Assembly (NCBI GenBank): GCA_038327685.1
Contig: JBBQLH010000005.1
Location: 4,322-68,321, forward strand
Source: DASQFQ01 sp038327685
GTDB lineage: Bacteria; Actinomycetota; Thermoleophilia; Solirubrobacterales; Solirubrobacteraceae
Reading direction: 5' to 3'
Length of the DNA stretch: 64,000 nucleotides
The position numbers were made by a program, and so were the translations under genes. Position 1 is the stretch's first letter. Every line of letters starts with the position of its first letter. The notes beneath the pieces were generated by a model, which did no database searches, was not told the DNA's origin, and worked only from the letters and a program-made list of their open reading frames with translations. This document shows positions 41,821-50,449 of this stretch, one piece after another.

Positions 41821-42987
41821 TTGGCTGCGATGCTCGCGCGCGGCGCGGACGGCGGAGCCGCCGTGGGGCTCGTGCTGCTCGCGGTCAGCCCGGCCGCCGG
41901 GCTCCACCACGGCGCCAGGGCCGGCGGGCTCCTGGCCGCCGCGCTGACGGCGCCGCACCTGCTGGGCCCGTGGGTGGCGCGGCGCCTGGACCGGGCGCGC
42001 GACAGCCGGCGCGTGCTGGCCGCGGCGTTCGCGGCCTACGGGATCGCCCTGGGGGCGGCCTCGCTGGGGCTGGGTCGCTTCCCGCTCGCGGTCGTCCTCG
42101 TCGCGGTGGCGGCCGCCGGGGCGTGTGGGCCGCTGCTGACCGGCGGTCTCAGCAGCCGCCTGGCGGGGATCGTCACGGCGAGCGGCCGGAACGGCGGCAC
42201 CGACCGGCCCCAGGGCCGCGCCGAGGGCTGGGACGCGGTCACCTACGGACTGGCCGGCACGCTCGGCCCTGCGCTCGTCGCGGTCCTGTCGTCCGCGACC
42301 ACCGCGCTCGCCGCGATGCTCACCCTGGCGGCCGCGACCGTCGCGGCGGCGGCGTGACGCTCACGCTCCCGCGCACCACGTCGTCGTCCGCCTCCGCGGA
42401 GGACGCGCCGACCGTGCGCGAGGCGCTGCGCCTGCTCGTCGTGCGCGGCCCGTTGCGGCGCGTCGGCGTGGCCACGATGCTCACGGCCGCGAGCTTCGGC
42501 GCGCTCTCGGTGATGGCGGTCCTGCTCGCCCCGACGCTGTCCTCGCGGGCCGGCGCGGGCGCCTCGCTCGTCGCCGCGTTCGGGCTCGGCAACCTCGCCG
42601 GCTCAGGGCTGGTGACCGCGTTCCCGCTCCGCGGTGAGCCGGAGCGCCTCACCACCCGCTGGGTCGCGGTCATGGGAGTGGCACTCGGCGTCTGCGCCCT
42701 CGCCCCGAGCTACGCGCTGGCGCTCGCCGCGTTCGCCCTCGCCGGTGCGAGCAACGCGCCGTTCTTCACCGCGACGCTCGCCGCCCGCTCGCGCTACTCC
42801 CCGGCGCCGGCGCGCGCACAGGTGTTCGTCTCGCTGGCCGGAGTGAAGGTCGCGATGGCCTCGGCCGGGACGGCGCTGGCCGGAGCCGCGAGCGGCGCCG
42901 GGCCGCGCACCTGCTCGCCGCCGGCGCCGCGCTCACCATGACCGCGGCGGCCGTCACCGTCCTCGACCGCCGGCGCTCGCCGCTGCC
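41821..42987 (+). pseudogene. MFS transporter remnant with two frameshifts
   Basis: The first part (ATG at 41830) reads MLARGADGGAAVGLVLLAVS and several membrane helices, and ends in TGA at 42355 within a GCGGCGGCGG run. The next part continues in another frame (GTG at 42354, VTLTLPRTTSSSASAEDAPT, VREALRLLVVRGPLRRVGVA, FFTATLAARSRYSPAPARAQ). It breaks again near 42895, after which a third frame gives RHLLAAGAALTMTAAAVTVL. Together these make one Major Facilitator of about 390 residues lacking a proper end; the frame runs past 42988 into the convergent VOC gene. A one-base error at a GC run in the assembly cannot be ruled out. Confidence 0.65.
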
Positions 42988-43344
42988 TCAGGCGGACTTC
43001 CAGAGCCCGAACACGAGGCCCTGCGGGTCGGCGGCGTAGGCCGCCCAGCCCGCCTCGCCGACCTGGCGCTCCGGCGCGATCACCTTGCCGCCCGCCGCCT
43101 CGACCTCCGCGAGCGCCGCTCCGATGTCCTCGACGTCGAGCGTGCAGACCGCGTTCTGGGTGTGCGGGAAGTCGCTCGCGCGCATGATCCCGCCGTTGAT
43201 GCCGAGCTCGGCGTGGCCGGTGTCGACGAGCCAGTAGGTCTGACCCTCCCACGATTGGTTCTTCCAGCCGAACACGTCCTCGAAGAACTTCACGGACTGC
43301 TCGGGGTCGGCGGAGAGGAACTCGAAGTGGACGACGCGCGGCAC
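42988..43344 (-). CDS. VOC-family (glyoxalase/bleomycin-resistance fold) protein
   Basis: 118 residues from a GTG at 43344 with GGAGGG eight bases upstream, which decides the start over longer frames. VVHFEFLSADPEQSVKFFED, FGWKNQSWEGQTYWLVDTG, TLDVEDIGAALAEVEAAGG and AAYAADPQGLVFGLWKSA are the beta-alpha-beta-beta-beta repeats of VOC proteins. The His near the N-terminus and acidic residues near the end could bind a metal. Substrate unknown. Its 5' end overlaps the M23 gene by 55 bases. Confidence 0.85.
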   Translation of the reverse strand: MPRVVHFEFLSADPEQSVKFFEDVFGWKNQSWEGQTYWLVDTGHAELGINGGIMRASDFPHTQNAVCTLDVEDIGAALAEVEAAGGKVIAPERQVGEAGWAAYAADPQGLVFGLWKSA

Positions 43345-44006
43345 GGTGCACCCTCCTGTCGGCGGAACGGAGATCGCAACGTACCGGCCCCGGCGAGTCC
43401 CGTCATCAGCAGCGCGAGTCCGAGCCAGACGGGCCACGGCGCGAGGCCGGGCGGCGGCCGGGAGGGACGCGCGGCCGGGTGCGGCCGCGGAGCGGGGCGG
43501 GGCAGGCGGGCCGGGAGCAGAGGCGGCGGCGCACGGCGCGGGCCGGCGAGGAAGCGCAGCGGGTCGACATATCCGAACCGCTCCGAGGCCCGGCGGACGC
43601 CGAGATGGAGACCGGCGTGACCCGCCGCACGGCCGGAGTCACCCGGCGGGCGCCCCGCATCGGCGCTGACGCGACCGAGACGCCTCCCCGGACCCACGCG
43701 GGCGCGCGCTCGAACGGCGATCCGCTCGAGCGGGGCGTAGGTCACGCGCCACGGCCCGCAGCGGACGCTGACCGTTCCGTCTCCCGCTACCGGCCCCGCG
43801 AACACCACGCGGCCGGTGCAGGCGGACCGGACCGGCTCGCCCGCAGCCGCGTCGAGGTCGACGCCGCGATGCTGCCCGCGTGCGAACGGGTCGGGCCCCA
43901 CGTCGAACAGCCGGGAGGGCGGACCCGGCACCGGCGGCGTCCACGCCGCTTGAGCGGCGGCCGCGGGGAGCCACGCGAGCAGCGCGAGGGTGAGGAGAAA
44001 GCGCAC
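43290..44006 (-). CDS. M23-family peptidase-like secreted protein
   Basis: 238 residues with a signal peptide (FLLTLALLAWLPAAAAQA). GQHRGVDLDA supplies the His and Asp zinc ligands of LytM-type peptidases. HAGLHLGVRR carries the third ligand, but the usual HxH reads LH with Gly for the first His, the presumed base, so catalysis is uncertain. A Pro/Arg-rich stretch leads to a C-terminal membrane helix (WPVWLGLALLMTGLAGAG) and a Ser-rich end, so the domain is held at the membrane. Its 3' end overlaps the VOC gene. Confidence 0.78.
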   Translation of the reverse strand: MRFLLTLALLAWLPAAAAQAAWTPPVPGPPSRLFDVGPDPFARGQHRGVDLDAAAGEPVRSACTGRVVFAGPVAGDGTVSVRCGPWRVTYAPLERIAVRARARVGPGRRLGRVSADAGRPPGDSGRAAGHAGLHLGVRRASERFGYVDPLRFLAGPRRAPPPLLPARLPRPAPRPHPAARPSRPPPGLAPWPVWLGLALLMTGLAGAGTLRSPFRRQEGAPCRASSTSSSSPPTPSSP

Positions 44007-44051
44007 GACTCGACGCTATGCCCCGCCGCGGGCCTGGAGGCCGCCGCGGCG

Positions 44052-44882
44052 TCAATCGTTGCGCTTTTGTGCGCCTTCCGTCACCGCGCGGTAGAGATCG
44101 TTGGCGGCGCTGCCGGTGAGCTCCGCGACCACGCCTGCCGCCGGACGCGCGCGGGCGCCCGCCTCGACGAGTCGCCGCAGGGCCTCGACCGCGGCGGGGT
44201 CGGCGCCCTTGCGCGCCGGCGCGGCGCCGATGACGAGCACGACCTCGCCGCGCGGCGGCGTGCTCGCGTAGCGCTCGGCGAGCGTCGCGGCGTTGCCGCG
44301 GACGACCTCCTCGTGCAGCTTCGTCAGCTCCCGGCAGACCGCGGCGGGACGCGCCGGGTCAAGCTCGGCGAGCACCGCGAGCGAGGCGCCGACCCGCCGC
44401 GGCGACTCGAACGCGACCACGGTCTCGGGCGCGGCGAGCAGCGCCTCGAGCGCCCCGCGCTTGCGCGGCAGGAAGCCGGCGAAGCGCCAGCGGTCAGCCG
44501 GCAGGCCGCTCGCCACGAGCGCGGCGATCGCGGCGGACGGACCAGGCAGCACCTCGACCTCGAGACCCGCCGCGATGCAACCCGCCACGAGCACGTAGCC
44601 CGGATCGCTCACCAGCGGCATGCCCGCGTCGGAGACCAGCGCCACGACCGCGCTGTCGAGCATCCGCGCCACCAGCTCGGGCGTGCGCTCGCGCTCGTTG
44701 TGCTCGTGGTAGGAGAGCAGCGTCGCCTGCACGCCGTAGCGCTCGAGCAGCACGCGCGTGCGGCGCGTGTCCTCGCACGCGACGAGGTCCGCCTCGCGCA
44801 GCGCGGCGAGCACGCGCAGCGTCACGTCCTCGAGGTTCCCGATCGGGGTCGGGCACACGACGAGGCGCCCCGACCCGCTCAC
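44052..44882 (-). CDS. rsmI: 16S rRNA 2'-O-ribose methyltransferase RsmI
   Basis: 276 residues from a GTG overlapping the glucokinase stop (GTGA). It methylates the 2'-O of C1402 in 16S rRNA (E. coli numbering). Tetrapyrrole-methylase fold: LVVCPTPIGNLEDVTLRVLA, CEDTRRTRVLLERYGV, VALVSDAGMPLVSDPGYVLV, EVLPGPSAAIAALVASGLPA and ESPRRVGASL are diagnostic. The C-terminal extension is typical. Confidence 0.95.
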   Translation of the reverse strand: MSGSGRLVVCPTPIGNLEDVTLRVLAALREADLVACEDTRRTRVLLERYGVQATLLSYHEHNERERTPELVARMLDSAVVALVSDAGMPLVSDPGYVLVAGCIAAGLEVEVLPGPSAAIAALVASGLPADRWRFAGFLPRKRGALEALLAAPETVVAFESPRRVGASLAVLAELDPARPAAVCRELTKLHEEVVRGNAATLAERYASTPPRGEVVLVIGAAPARKGADPAAVEALRRLVEAGARARPAAGVVAELTGSAANDLYRAVTEGAQKRND

Positions 44883-45853
44883 TCCGCCGCCCCCGGGTCG
44901 GCCGCCAGCAGCGCCGCGCCGATCATGCCCGACTCCGCGCCGAACGTCGTCGCGGCCACGCGGACGAGGTCGCGGCCGGGCTCGAGCGCGCGCCGCTTGA
45001 GCACCGCGCGCGCCGGCCCGAGCAGCAGCTCGCCCGCCGCGATCACGCCGCCGCCGATCACCACGACCTCGGGATTGAAGATGTTCACGAGGTTCGCGAT
45101 GCCGACCCCGAGGCGCTCGCCGATGACGCGGATCGACTCGGCCGCGACGGGGTCGCCGTCGAAGGCGAGCTCGGTCACGAGCGGCCCCGTCAGCGGGCGG
45201 CCGTCCTCGAGCGCGAGCCCGAGCGGCGTGTCGGGCTCGCGCGCTACGCGCAGCGCGGCCTCACGCACGAGCGCCGAGCCGGAGGCGACCGCCTCGAGAC
45301 AGCCCCAGTTGGGGCAGTTGCCCTGGCACGGCGGCCCGTCCATGTCCACGACCATGTGACCGAGCTCCGCGGCCGCGCCGACCCAGCCGCGATACAGGCG
45401 CCCGCCCAGGACGAGCCCGCCGCCGATCCCCGTCCCGATCGTCAGCATCACCACGTCGGTCGCGCCGCGGGCCGCCCCCGCGCGCGTCTCGGCCCAGACC
45501 GCGCAGTTGGCGTCGTTGTCGACCTCCACCGTCAGGCCGAGGCGCTCGGACATCAGGTCGGCGAAATGCAGGTCGGCGATCGGCAGGTTGACGGCCTGGA
45601 CGGCGATCCCGGTGCGGCGGTCGAACGTGCACGGGATCCCGAAACCGACCGCGTCGACGGCGCCGCCCACGGCATCGCTAGCCTCTTGCACGGCTTCGAC
45701 GACCGCCTCGATCAGGGCGGACTGGTTGAGCCCGAAGGCCTCTCGGCGCGCTCGATGGTGAACGGTGAGCCGTTCAGGATCGACGGCTCCGGCCAGGAGC
45801 TTCGTCCCGCCCAGATCGACGCCGATCACGCAGCGGGCAGGCACTTCGACCAC
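44879..45853 (-). CDS. ROK-family glucokinase
   Basis: 324 residues from a GTG at 45853 (alternative GTG 45844). ATP site VIGVDLGGTKLLAGAV; catalytic and sugar-binding DNDANCAVWAETRAGAARG; TIGTGIGGGLVLGGRLYRGW; AELGHMVVDMDG; and the ROK zinc motif CQGNCPNWGC. It phosphorylates glucose or a related hexose with ATP. It diverges from the LytR gene with only 15 bases between starts, so the two promoters must overlap coding sequence. It is coupled to rsmI. Confidence 0.9.
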   Translation of the reverse strand: MVEVPARCVIGVDLGGTKLLAGAVDPERLTVHHRARREAFGLNQSALIEAVVEAVQEASDAVGGAVDAVGFGIPCTFDRRTGIAVQAVNLPIADLHFADLMSERLGLTVEVDNDANCAVWAETRAGAARGATDVVMLTIGTGIGGGLVLGGRLYRGWVGAAAELGHMVVDMDGPPCQGNCPNWGCLEAVASGSALVREAALRVAREPDTPLGLALEDGRPLTGPLVTELAFDGDPVAAESIRVIGERLGVGIANLVNIFNPEVVVIGGGVIAAGELLLGPARAVLKRRALEPGRDLVRVAATTFGAESGMIGAALLAADPGAAE

Positions 45854-45868
45854 GATACCCCGTTCGCC

Positions 45869-46939
45869 ATGGACGAAGAGAAGCCCAACTACACCCGCTA
45901 CCGCTCGCGCCCGAAGCTGTTCGGCAAGGGCTCCGACAGCCTGCGCGACCGGCTCGACGACCTGCGGGGCGGCCATCCCCGGCCCGACGACGGCGGCGGG
46001 CGCCGCAAGCTCGCCCAGCGCTTCACGTTCTGGCGCGTGCTCGGCTACATTGCGCTGGCCGCGGTCGGCTGGCTGCTGATCTCGCTGCTGCTGTTCCTCA
46101 TCTCGGCCCAGGTCCAGCGCCAGAAGGTCAACGACGCGGTCGGGACGACCCTCAAGGGCTCGGGCTTCCCGCTCACCTCGGCCAACACGATCCTCGTGCT
46201 CGGCTCCGACGCGCGCGTCAAGGGCACGAAGGAGCCGGGCGCCAACGTCGGCGGCCCGAGCCGCTCGGACACGATCCTGCTGATGCGCGTCGGCGGCGGG
46301 CACTCGGCACGGCTGTCGATCCCCCGCGACACGTTCGCGAACATCCCGGGCCACGGCACCGACAAGATCAACGCCGCCTACGCGTACGGCGGGCCGGCGC
46401 TCGCGGTCAAGACGGTCGAGCAGTACCTCGGCATCGACGTCAACCACCTGATCGAGGTCAACTTCGAGAACTTCCCCGCCTTCATCGACTCGCTCGGCGG
46501 CGTCAACTACACGGGCGGCTGCGTGATCTCGCGCATCAACGGCGGCTCCCGCAACGGCGGCTACACGCTGCGCCTCCGGCCGGGCAAGAACCACCTCGAC
46601 GGCAAGCAGGCGCTCGCGCTCGCCCGGACCCGCAAGAACGAGTGCAACAAGGCGGAGAACGACCTCTCTCGCGCGCGCCGGCAGCAGAAGATCCTCGCAG
46701 CCGTCAAGTCGCGGCTGTTGAGCCCCGCCACCTTCGTGCGCCTCCCGCTCGTCTCCTGGCAGGCCCCGAAGGCGGTCCGCTCGGACATGGCGGGCCCGGA
46801 TCTGCTCGGCCTCTTCGGCGCGATCGCGACCGGCGGCTCACCCGCCACGCGCGTGCTCAAGGGCGCGCCCAGCGGCAACGGCCTGCGCGTCCCCGACGCC
46901 GTCAAGCAGCGGGAGGTACAGCGGTTCCTGAAGGGCTAG
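45869..46939 (+). CDS. LytR-CpsA-Psr family cell-wall ligase
   Basis: 356 residues. A cytoplasmic, basic N-terminus of ~50 residues, one membrane helix (VLGYIALAAVGWLLISLLLF), then the LCP domain outside: TILVLGSDARVKG, SRSDTILLMRV, SIPRDTFANIPG, TDKINAAYAYGG, ALALARTRKN. These residues bind polyprenyl-pyrophosphate lipids. LCP proteins transfer glycopolymers (teichoic acids, arabinogalactan) to peptidoglycan. It starts 15 bases from the divergent glucokinase start, whose product could feed sugar nucleotides. Confidence 0.93.
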   Translation: MDEEKPNYTRYRSRPKLFGKGSDSLRDRLDDLRGGHPRPDDGGGRRKLAQRFTFWRVLGYIALAAVGWLLISLLLFLISAQVQRQKVNDAVGTTLKGSGFPLTSANTILVLGSDARVKGTKEPGANVGGPSRSDTILLMRVGGGHSARLSIPRDTFANIPGHGTDKINAAYAYGGPALAVKTVEQYLGIDVNHLIEVNFENFPAFIDSLGGVNYTGGCVISRINGGSRNGGYTLRLRPGKNHLDGKQALALARTRKNECNKAENDLSRARRQQKILAAVKSRLLSPATFVRLPLVSWQAPKAVRSDMAGPDLLGLFGAIATGGSPATRVLKGAPSGNGLRVPDAVKQREVQRFLKG

Positions 46940-46949
46940 GCTCCCGAGC

Positions 46950-47348
46950 ATGTCAGTCGTCGAGCGACTGAATGCCGCGTTCAACGCGCGCGACATCGAG
47001 GCATTCGTCGCGCTGTTCGCGCCCGACTACGACAGCGTCCAGCCGGCCCACCCCGACCGTGCCTTCAGCGGGCGCGAGCAGGCGCGCGAGAACTGGTCGG
47101 CGATCTTCGCGAGCGTGCCCGACTTCCGCTCCGAGCTCGTCCGCAGCTGCGCCGACGGGGACACGCTGTGGGGCGAGTGGCACTGGCAGGGCACGCAGGC
47201 CGGCGGCGAGCGGCTCGACATGGCGGGCGTGATCGTGATGGGGATCCGTGACGACCTGATCGCCTGGGCCCGCCTCTACGTCGAGCCGGTCGAGCAGGCC
47301 GGCGCCGGCATCGACGCGGCGGTGCAGCGGATGACGGGCGATTCCTAG
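46950..47348 (+). CDS. SnoaL-like NTF2-fold protein
   Basis: 132 residues, ATG start 10 bases after the LytR stop. VVERLNAAFNARDIEAFVAL, FAPDYDSVQPAHPDRAFSGR, TLWGEWHWQGTQAGGERLDM and IVMGIRDDLIAWARLYVEPV match SnoaL-like domains. The likely role is binding or converting a small hydrophobic molecule, unassigned. It overlaps the convergent EamA gene by four bases. Confidence 0.78.
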   Translation: MSVVERLNAAFNARDIEAFVALFAPDYDSVQPAHPDRAFSGREQARENWSAIFASVPDFRSELVRSCADGDTLWGEWHWQGTQAGGERLDMAGVIVMGIRDDLIAWARLYVEPVEQAGAGIDAAVQRMTGDS

Positions 47349-48286
47349 CCGGAGCGCTCGGCCGCCGCGGTGCGCCGCGGGACCGGCGGGCGGATCGCAG
47401 GCGTGTCGGGACGTGGCTTGCGCGACGCGAGCGCGACGCCGCCGAGGATCAGCGCCAGCCCGCCGATCGAGGCGGCGGTGATCGGCTCGTCGAGCAGCAC
47501 CGCGCCGTAGAAGAGGGCGATCCCGGGAGCGAGGTAGGCCACGAGCGACGCCCGCCCGGCGCCCGTCTCGGCGATCAGGATGTAGAAGATCACGAACGCC
47601 AGCGCGGTCCCGACCACGCCCAGCGCCGCGATCGCGAGCAGCGCGCGCAGCCCGGGGGCCTCGGAGGGCGCCGTGGCGATCGCGCCGGGCAACGTGAGCA
47701 CGGAGGCGACCGCGATCGAGATGAACGAGGTCGTCACCGACGTCAGGCCCTTGTAGCGCTTGACCACGAAGCTCGAGAGCGCGTAGCACGCCGCCGCGCC
47801 GATCATGGCGAGCGAGCCGAGGAACTGGCCGAGCGAGTGCACGGACTCGACCCCGACGAGCAGCGCGACCCCGGCGAGCCCCATGAACATGCCGCCGAGC
47901 GCGGAACTGCGGACCTTCTCGGACACGTCGACGAACGGGGCGAAGGCGGCCACGAACAGCGAGGCCGGCGCGATCAGCACCGCGGTCAGGCCCGAGGGCA
48001 CCTCGAGCTCGCCGAAGGTGATGAGGTTGAACGGCAGCGCGATCGCCAGCGCGCCGAGGAGGATCGCGCGCCACGGCCGCGCGCGCAGCTCGGCGCCTGC
48101 GGCGCGCGCCTCGGCCCCTCCGCCGCGGAGGCGCATCACGGCGTAGAGCACGACCGCGGCGAGCACGCAGCGCAGCCACACGATCAGCGCCGGCTCGAAG
48201 CCCTCGAGCGCGTACTTGATCAGGAGATAGGAGCCGCCCCACACGGCCGCGAGGGCGGCGAGCAATCCGGCGTGTCGAGGGGCCAT
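47345..48286 (-). CDS. EamA/DMT-superfamily transporter
   Basis: 313 residues from the ATG at 48286. Ten membrane helices in two EamA repeats; the first begins LLAALAAVWGGSYLLIKYAL and the second near SLAMIGAACYALSSFVVKRY. YLAPGIALFYGAVLLDEPI near the end is typical of drug/metabolite exporters. A charged tail of ~30 residues follows. Substrate cannot be told from the sequence. Confidence 0.88.
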   Translation of the reverse strand: MAPRHAGLLAALAAVWGGSYLLIKYALEGFEPALIVWLRCVLAAVVLYAVMRLRGGGAEARAAGAELRARPWRAILLGALAIALPFNLITFGELEVPSGLTAVLIAPASLFVAAFAPFVDVSEKVRSSALGGMFMGLAGVALLVGVESVHSLGQFLGSLAMIGAAACYALSSFVVKRYKGLTSVTTSFISIAVASVLTLPGAIATAPSEAPGLRALLAIAALGVVGTALAFVIFYILIAETGAGRASLVAYLAPGIALFYGAVLLDEPITAASIGGLALILGGVALASRKPRPDTPAIRPPVPRRTAAAERSG

Positions 48287-48354
48287 CGAGGCAGTGTCGC
48301 AGCGCCCCGCCCCAAGCACCAATGACGGTTCCCGACCCCAGCTATCAGCGGCGC

Positions 48355-48672
48355 TTATGAGTCAGACGAGGACTTCGACGGCGACGAGGCGGGCTTGGAG
48401 TCCGAGGACTTGGTCTCCGACTTCTTCTCCGCCTGCTTGGCGTCGTGCTTGTTGGCGCCATCGGACGCCGACTTGTCCATCTCGCGCTTGCGCTTGGCGG
48501 TGCCGTAATCGGTGTTGTAGAAGCCCGAGCCCTTGAAGTGGACCGCGATCGGGTGGAAGACCCGCGTGATCGACGCCCCGCAGGTCTCGCACTCCGTGAC
48601 CGGATCGTCCGAGATCTTCTGCATCACCTCGAAGAGATGCCCGTTCTCGCACCGGTACTCGTAGATCGGCAT
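48355..48672 (-). CDS. FmdB-type zinc-ribbon protein
   Basis: 105 residues. MPIYEYRCENGHLFEVMQKI and ECETCGASITRVFHP are the classical FmdB-family zinc ribbon. The first CxxC reads C8-E-N-G-H with only one cysteine, so zinc binding is incomplete; the second CxxC is intact. A Lys/Ser/Asp-rich disordered tail follows from about residue 62. FmdB-type proteins are putative regulators; the role is unproven. Confidence 0.85.
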   Translation of the reverse strand: MPIYEYRCENGHLFEVMQKISDDPVTECETCGASITRVFHPIAVHFKGSGFYNTDYGTAKRKREMDKSASDGANKHDAKQAEKKSETKSSDSKPASSPSKSSSDS

Positions 48673-48719
48673 GCCGGGATTGAGTATATGAGCGGCCCGA
48701 TCCCGGGTAGGGGCGAACC

Positions 48720-49052
48720 ATGACCGACCTCTGGAGCTTCCGCGACGACGTCGGGGCCGATCGCGCCGACCTGACCGGCATGACCGTCGAGGGCGTCGAC
48801 GGCAGCGTCGGGAAGGTCAAGGACGTCATCGCCGACATCGACGGCGCCTATCTGCTCGTCGACACCGGGCTGCCGCTGGTCGGCAGCACCGTGCTCGTCC
48901 CGGCCGGGCTCGTGACGGCGATCGACGTCGACAACGAGTCGCTGAAGGTCGATCGAACCAAGGACGAGATCAAGGGCGCGCCGGACTTCGAGGCCGGCAC
49001 GGGCAAGGACCCGGCCTACCGCGACGCCATCGCGCGGCACTACAGCGCCTAG
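48720..49052 (+). CDS. PRC-barrel-like domain protein
   Basis: 110 residues. LTGMTVEGVDGSVGKVKDVI, GAYLLVDTGLPLVGSTVLVP, AGLVTAIDVDNESLKVDRTK and EIKGAPDFEAGTGKDPAYRD match PRC-barrel proteins. These bind other proteins or RNA, and actinobacterial free-standing forms are often stress-linked. It ends one base before the glyS GTG, so cotranscription is likely. Confidence 0.78.
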   Translation: MTDLWSFRDDVGADRADLTGMTVEGVDGSVGKVKDVIADIDGAYLLVDTGLPLVGSTVLVPAGLVTAIDVDNESLKVDRTKDEIKGAPDFEAGTGKDPAYRDAIARHYSA

Positions 49053-49053
49053 A

Positions 49054-50433
49054 GTGACGGGCCTCGTGCCCGTCGACGTCGTCACCATGGACAAGATCGT
49101 GGCGCTGTGCAAGCGCCGCGGCTTCATCTTCGCCGCCTCGGAAATCTACGGCGGGATCGCCAACACGTACGACTACGGGCACTACGGCGTGCTGCTCAAG
49201 AACAACGTCGTCGGCGCGTGGTGGAAGGCGATGATCCAGGAGCGCGACGACATCGTCGCGCTCGACTCGGCGATCATCCAGCACCCGCGCACGTGGGAGG
49301 CCTCGGGCCACCTCGCCGGCTTCACCGATCCGCTGATCGACTGCCGCACCTGCAAGCAGCGCTTCCGCGCGGACCATCTCGCCGAGGCGCCGTGCGGCCG
49401 CAAGCCGTCCAAGCTGGCCGGAGAGACGCCGGAGTGCGATCTCACCGAGGCGCGCGAGTTCAACCTCATGTTCGAGACCTCGATCGGCCCGGTGAAGGAC
49501 GCGGGCTCGATCGTCTACCTGCGCCCGGAGACCGCCCAGGGCATCTTCCTCAACTTCAAGAACGTGCTGCAGTTCGCGCGCCGCAAGCCCCCGTTCGGGA
49601 TCGCGCAGGTCGGCAAGTCCTTCCGCAACGAGATCACTCCCGGCAACTTCATCTTCCGCACGCTCGAGTTCGAGCAGATGGAGATGGAGTTCTTCGTGCC
49701 CCCCGACGAGGCGGCGCAGTGGCACGAGCACTGGCTGAAGGCGCGCATGGACTGGTACACCGACCTCGGCATCCGCCCCGATCACCTGATGCTGCGCCCG
49801 CACGACGAGGACGAGCTCTCCCACTACTCCTCGGCCACCAGCGACGTCGAGTACCTCTATCCGATCGGCTGGTCCGAGCTCGAGGGGATCGCCAACCGCG
49901 GCGACTTCGACCTCACCCAGCACGCGCGCGTCTCGGGCCAGAAGCTCGAGTACTTCGACGGGCAGACGGGCGAGCGCTACGTGCCGCACGTGATCGAGCC
50001 CGCCGCCGGCGTCGGGCGCTCCGTGCTCGCCTTCCTGTGCGACGCCTACGACGAGGACGAGCTCGGCGGCGAGCCGCGCACGGTGCTCAAGCTGCACCCC
50101 GCGCTCGCGCCCGTGAAGGTCGCCGTGCTGCCGCTCGTGCGCAGGGACGGCCAGCCCGAGGTCGCGCGCGAGATCCACGCGACGCTCAAGCGCGCCGGCC
50201 TGCAGAGCGAGTACGACGAGGGCGGCTCGATCGGCAAGCGCTACCGGCGCCAGGACGAGATCGGCACGCCCTACGGCGTCACCGTCGACCACCAGACGCT
50301 CGCGGATCGGACCGTCACCGTGCGCGATCGCGACACGCTCGCCCAGGAGCGGATCGCGATCGACGCGCTGCCCGACGAGCTCGAGCGCCGGCTGCGGGCC
50401 GACTGGCGCTCGCCCAAGCTCGAGACCGGGTAG
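49054..50433 (+). CDS. glyS: Glycyl-tRNA synthetase (alpha2, bacterial/archaeal type)
   Basis: 459 residues from a GTG (alternative ATG at 49087). Class II synthetase: FIFAASEIYGGIANTYDYGH at the N-terminus; zinc-binding CRTCKQRF and PCGRKPS; YLRPETAQGIFLNFKNVLQ (motif 2 loop), VGKSFRNEITPGNFIFRTLE, EPAAGVGRSVLAFLCDAYD (motif 3); C-terminal anticodon-binding domain with PVKVAVLPLV. It is the single-polypeptide eukaryote-like form typical of Actinobacteria. It follows the PRC gene by one base. Confidence 0.96.
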   Translation: MTGLVPVDVVTMDKIVALCKRRGFIFAASEIYGGIANTYDYGHYGVLLKNNVVGAWWKAMIQERDDIVALDSAIIQHPRTWEASGHLAGFTDPLIDCRTCKQRFRADHLAEAPCGRKPSKLAGETPECDLTEAREFNLMFETSIGPVKDAGSIVYLRPETAQGIFLNFKNVLQFARRKPPFGIAQVGKSFRNEITPGNFIFRTLEFEQMEMEFFVPPDEAAQWHEHWLKARMDWYTDLGIRPDHLMLRPHDEDELSHYSSATSDVEYLYPIGWSELEGIANRGDFDLTQHARVSGQKLEYFDGQTGERYVPHVIEPAAGVGRSVLAFLCDAYDEDELGGEPRTVLKLHPALAPVKVAVLPLVRRDGQPEVAREIHATLKRAGLQSEYDEGGSIGKRYRRQDEIGTPYGVTVDHQTLADRTVTVRDRDTLAQERIAIDALPDELERRLRADWRSPKLETG

Positions 50434-50449
50434 ACCTCCGGAGCGAGCC

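Noticed and set aside
45356..46939. Extending the LytR gene upstream to 45356
   Set aside because: That part is antisense to the conserved glucokinase; the ATG at 45869 fits the LCP N-terminus.
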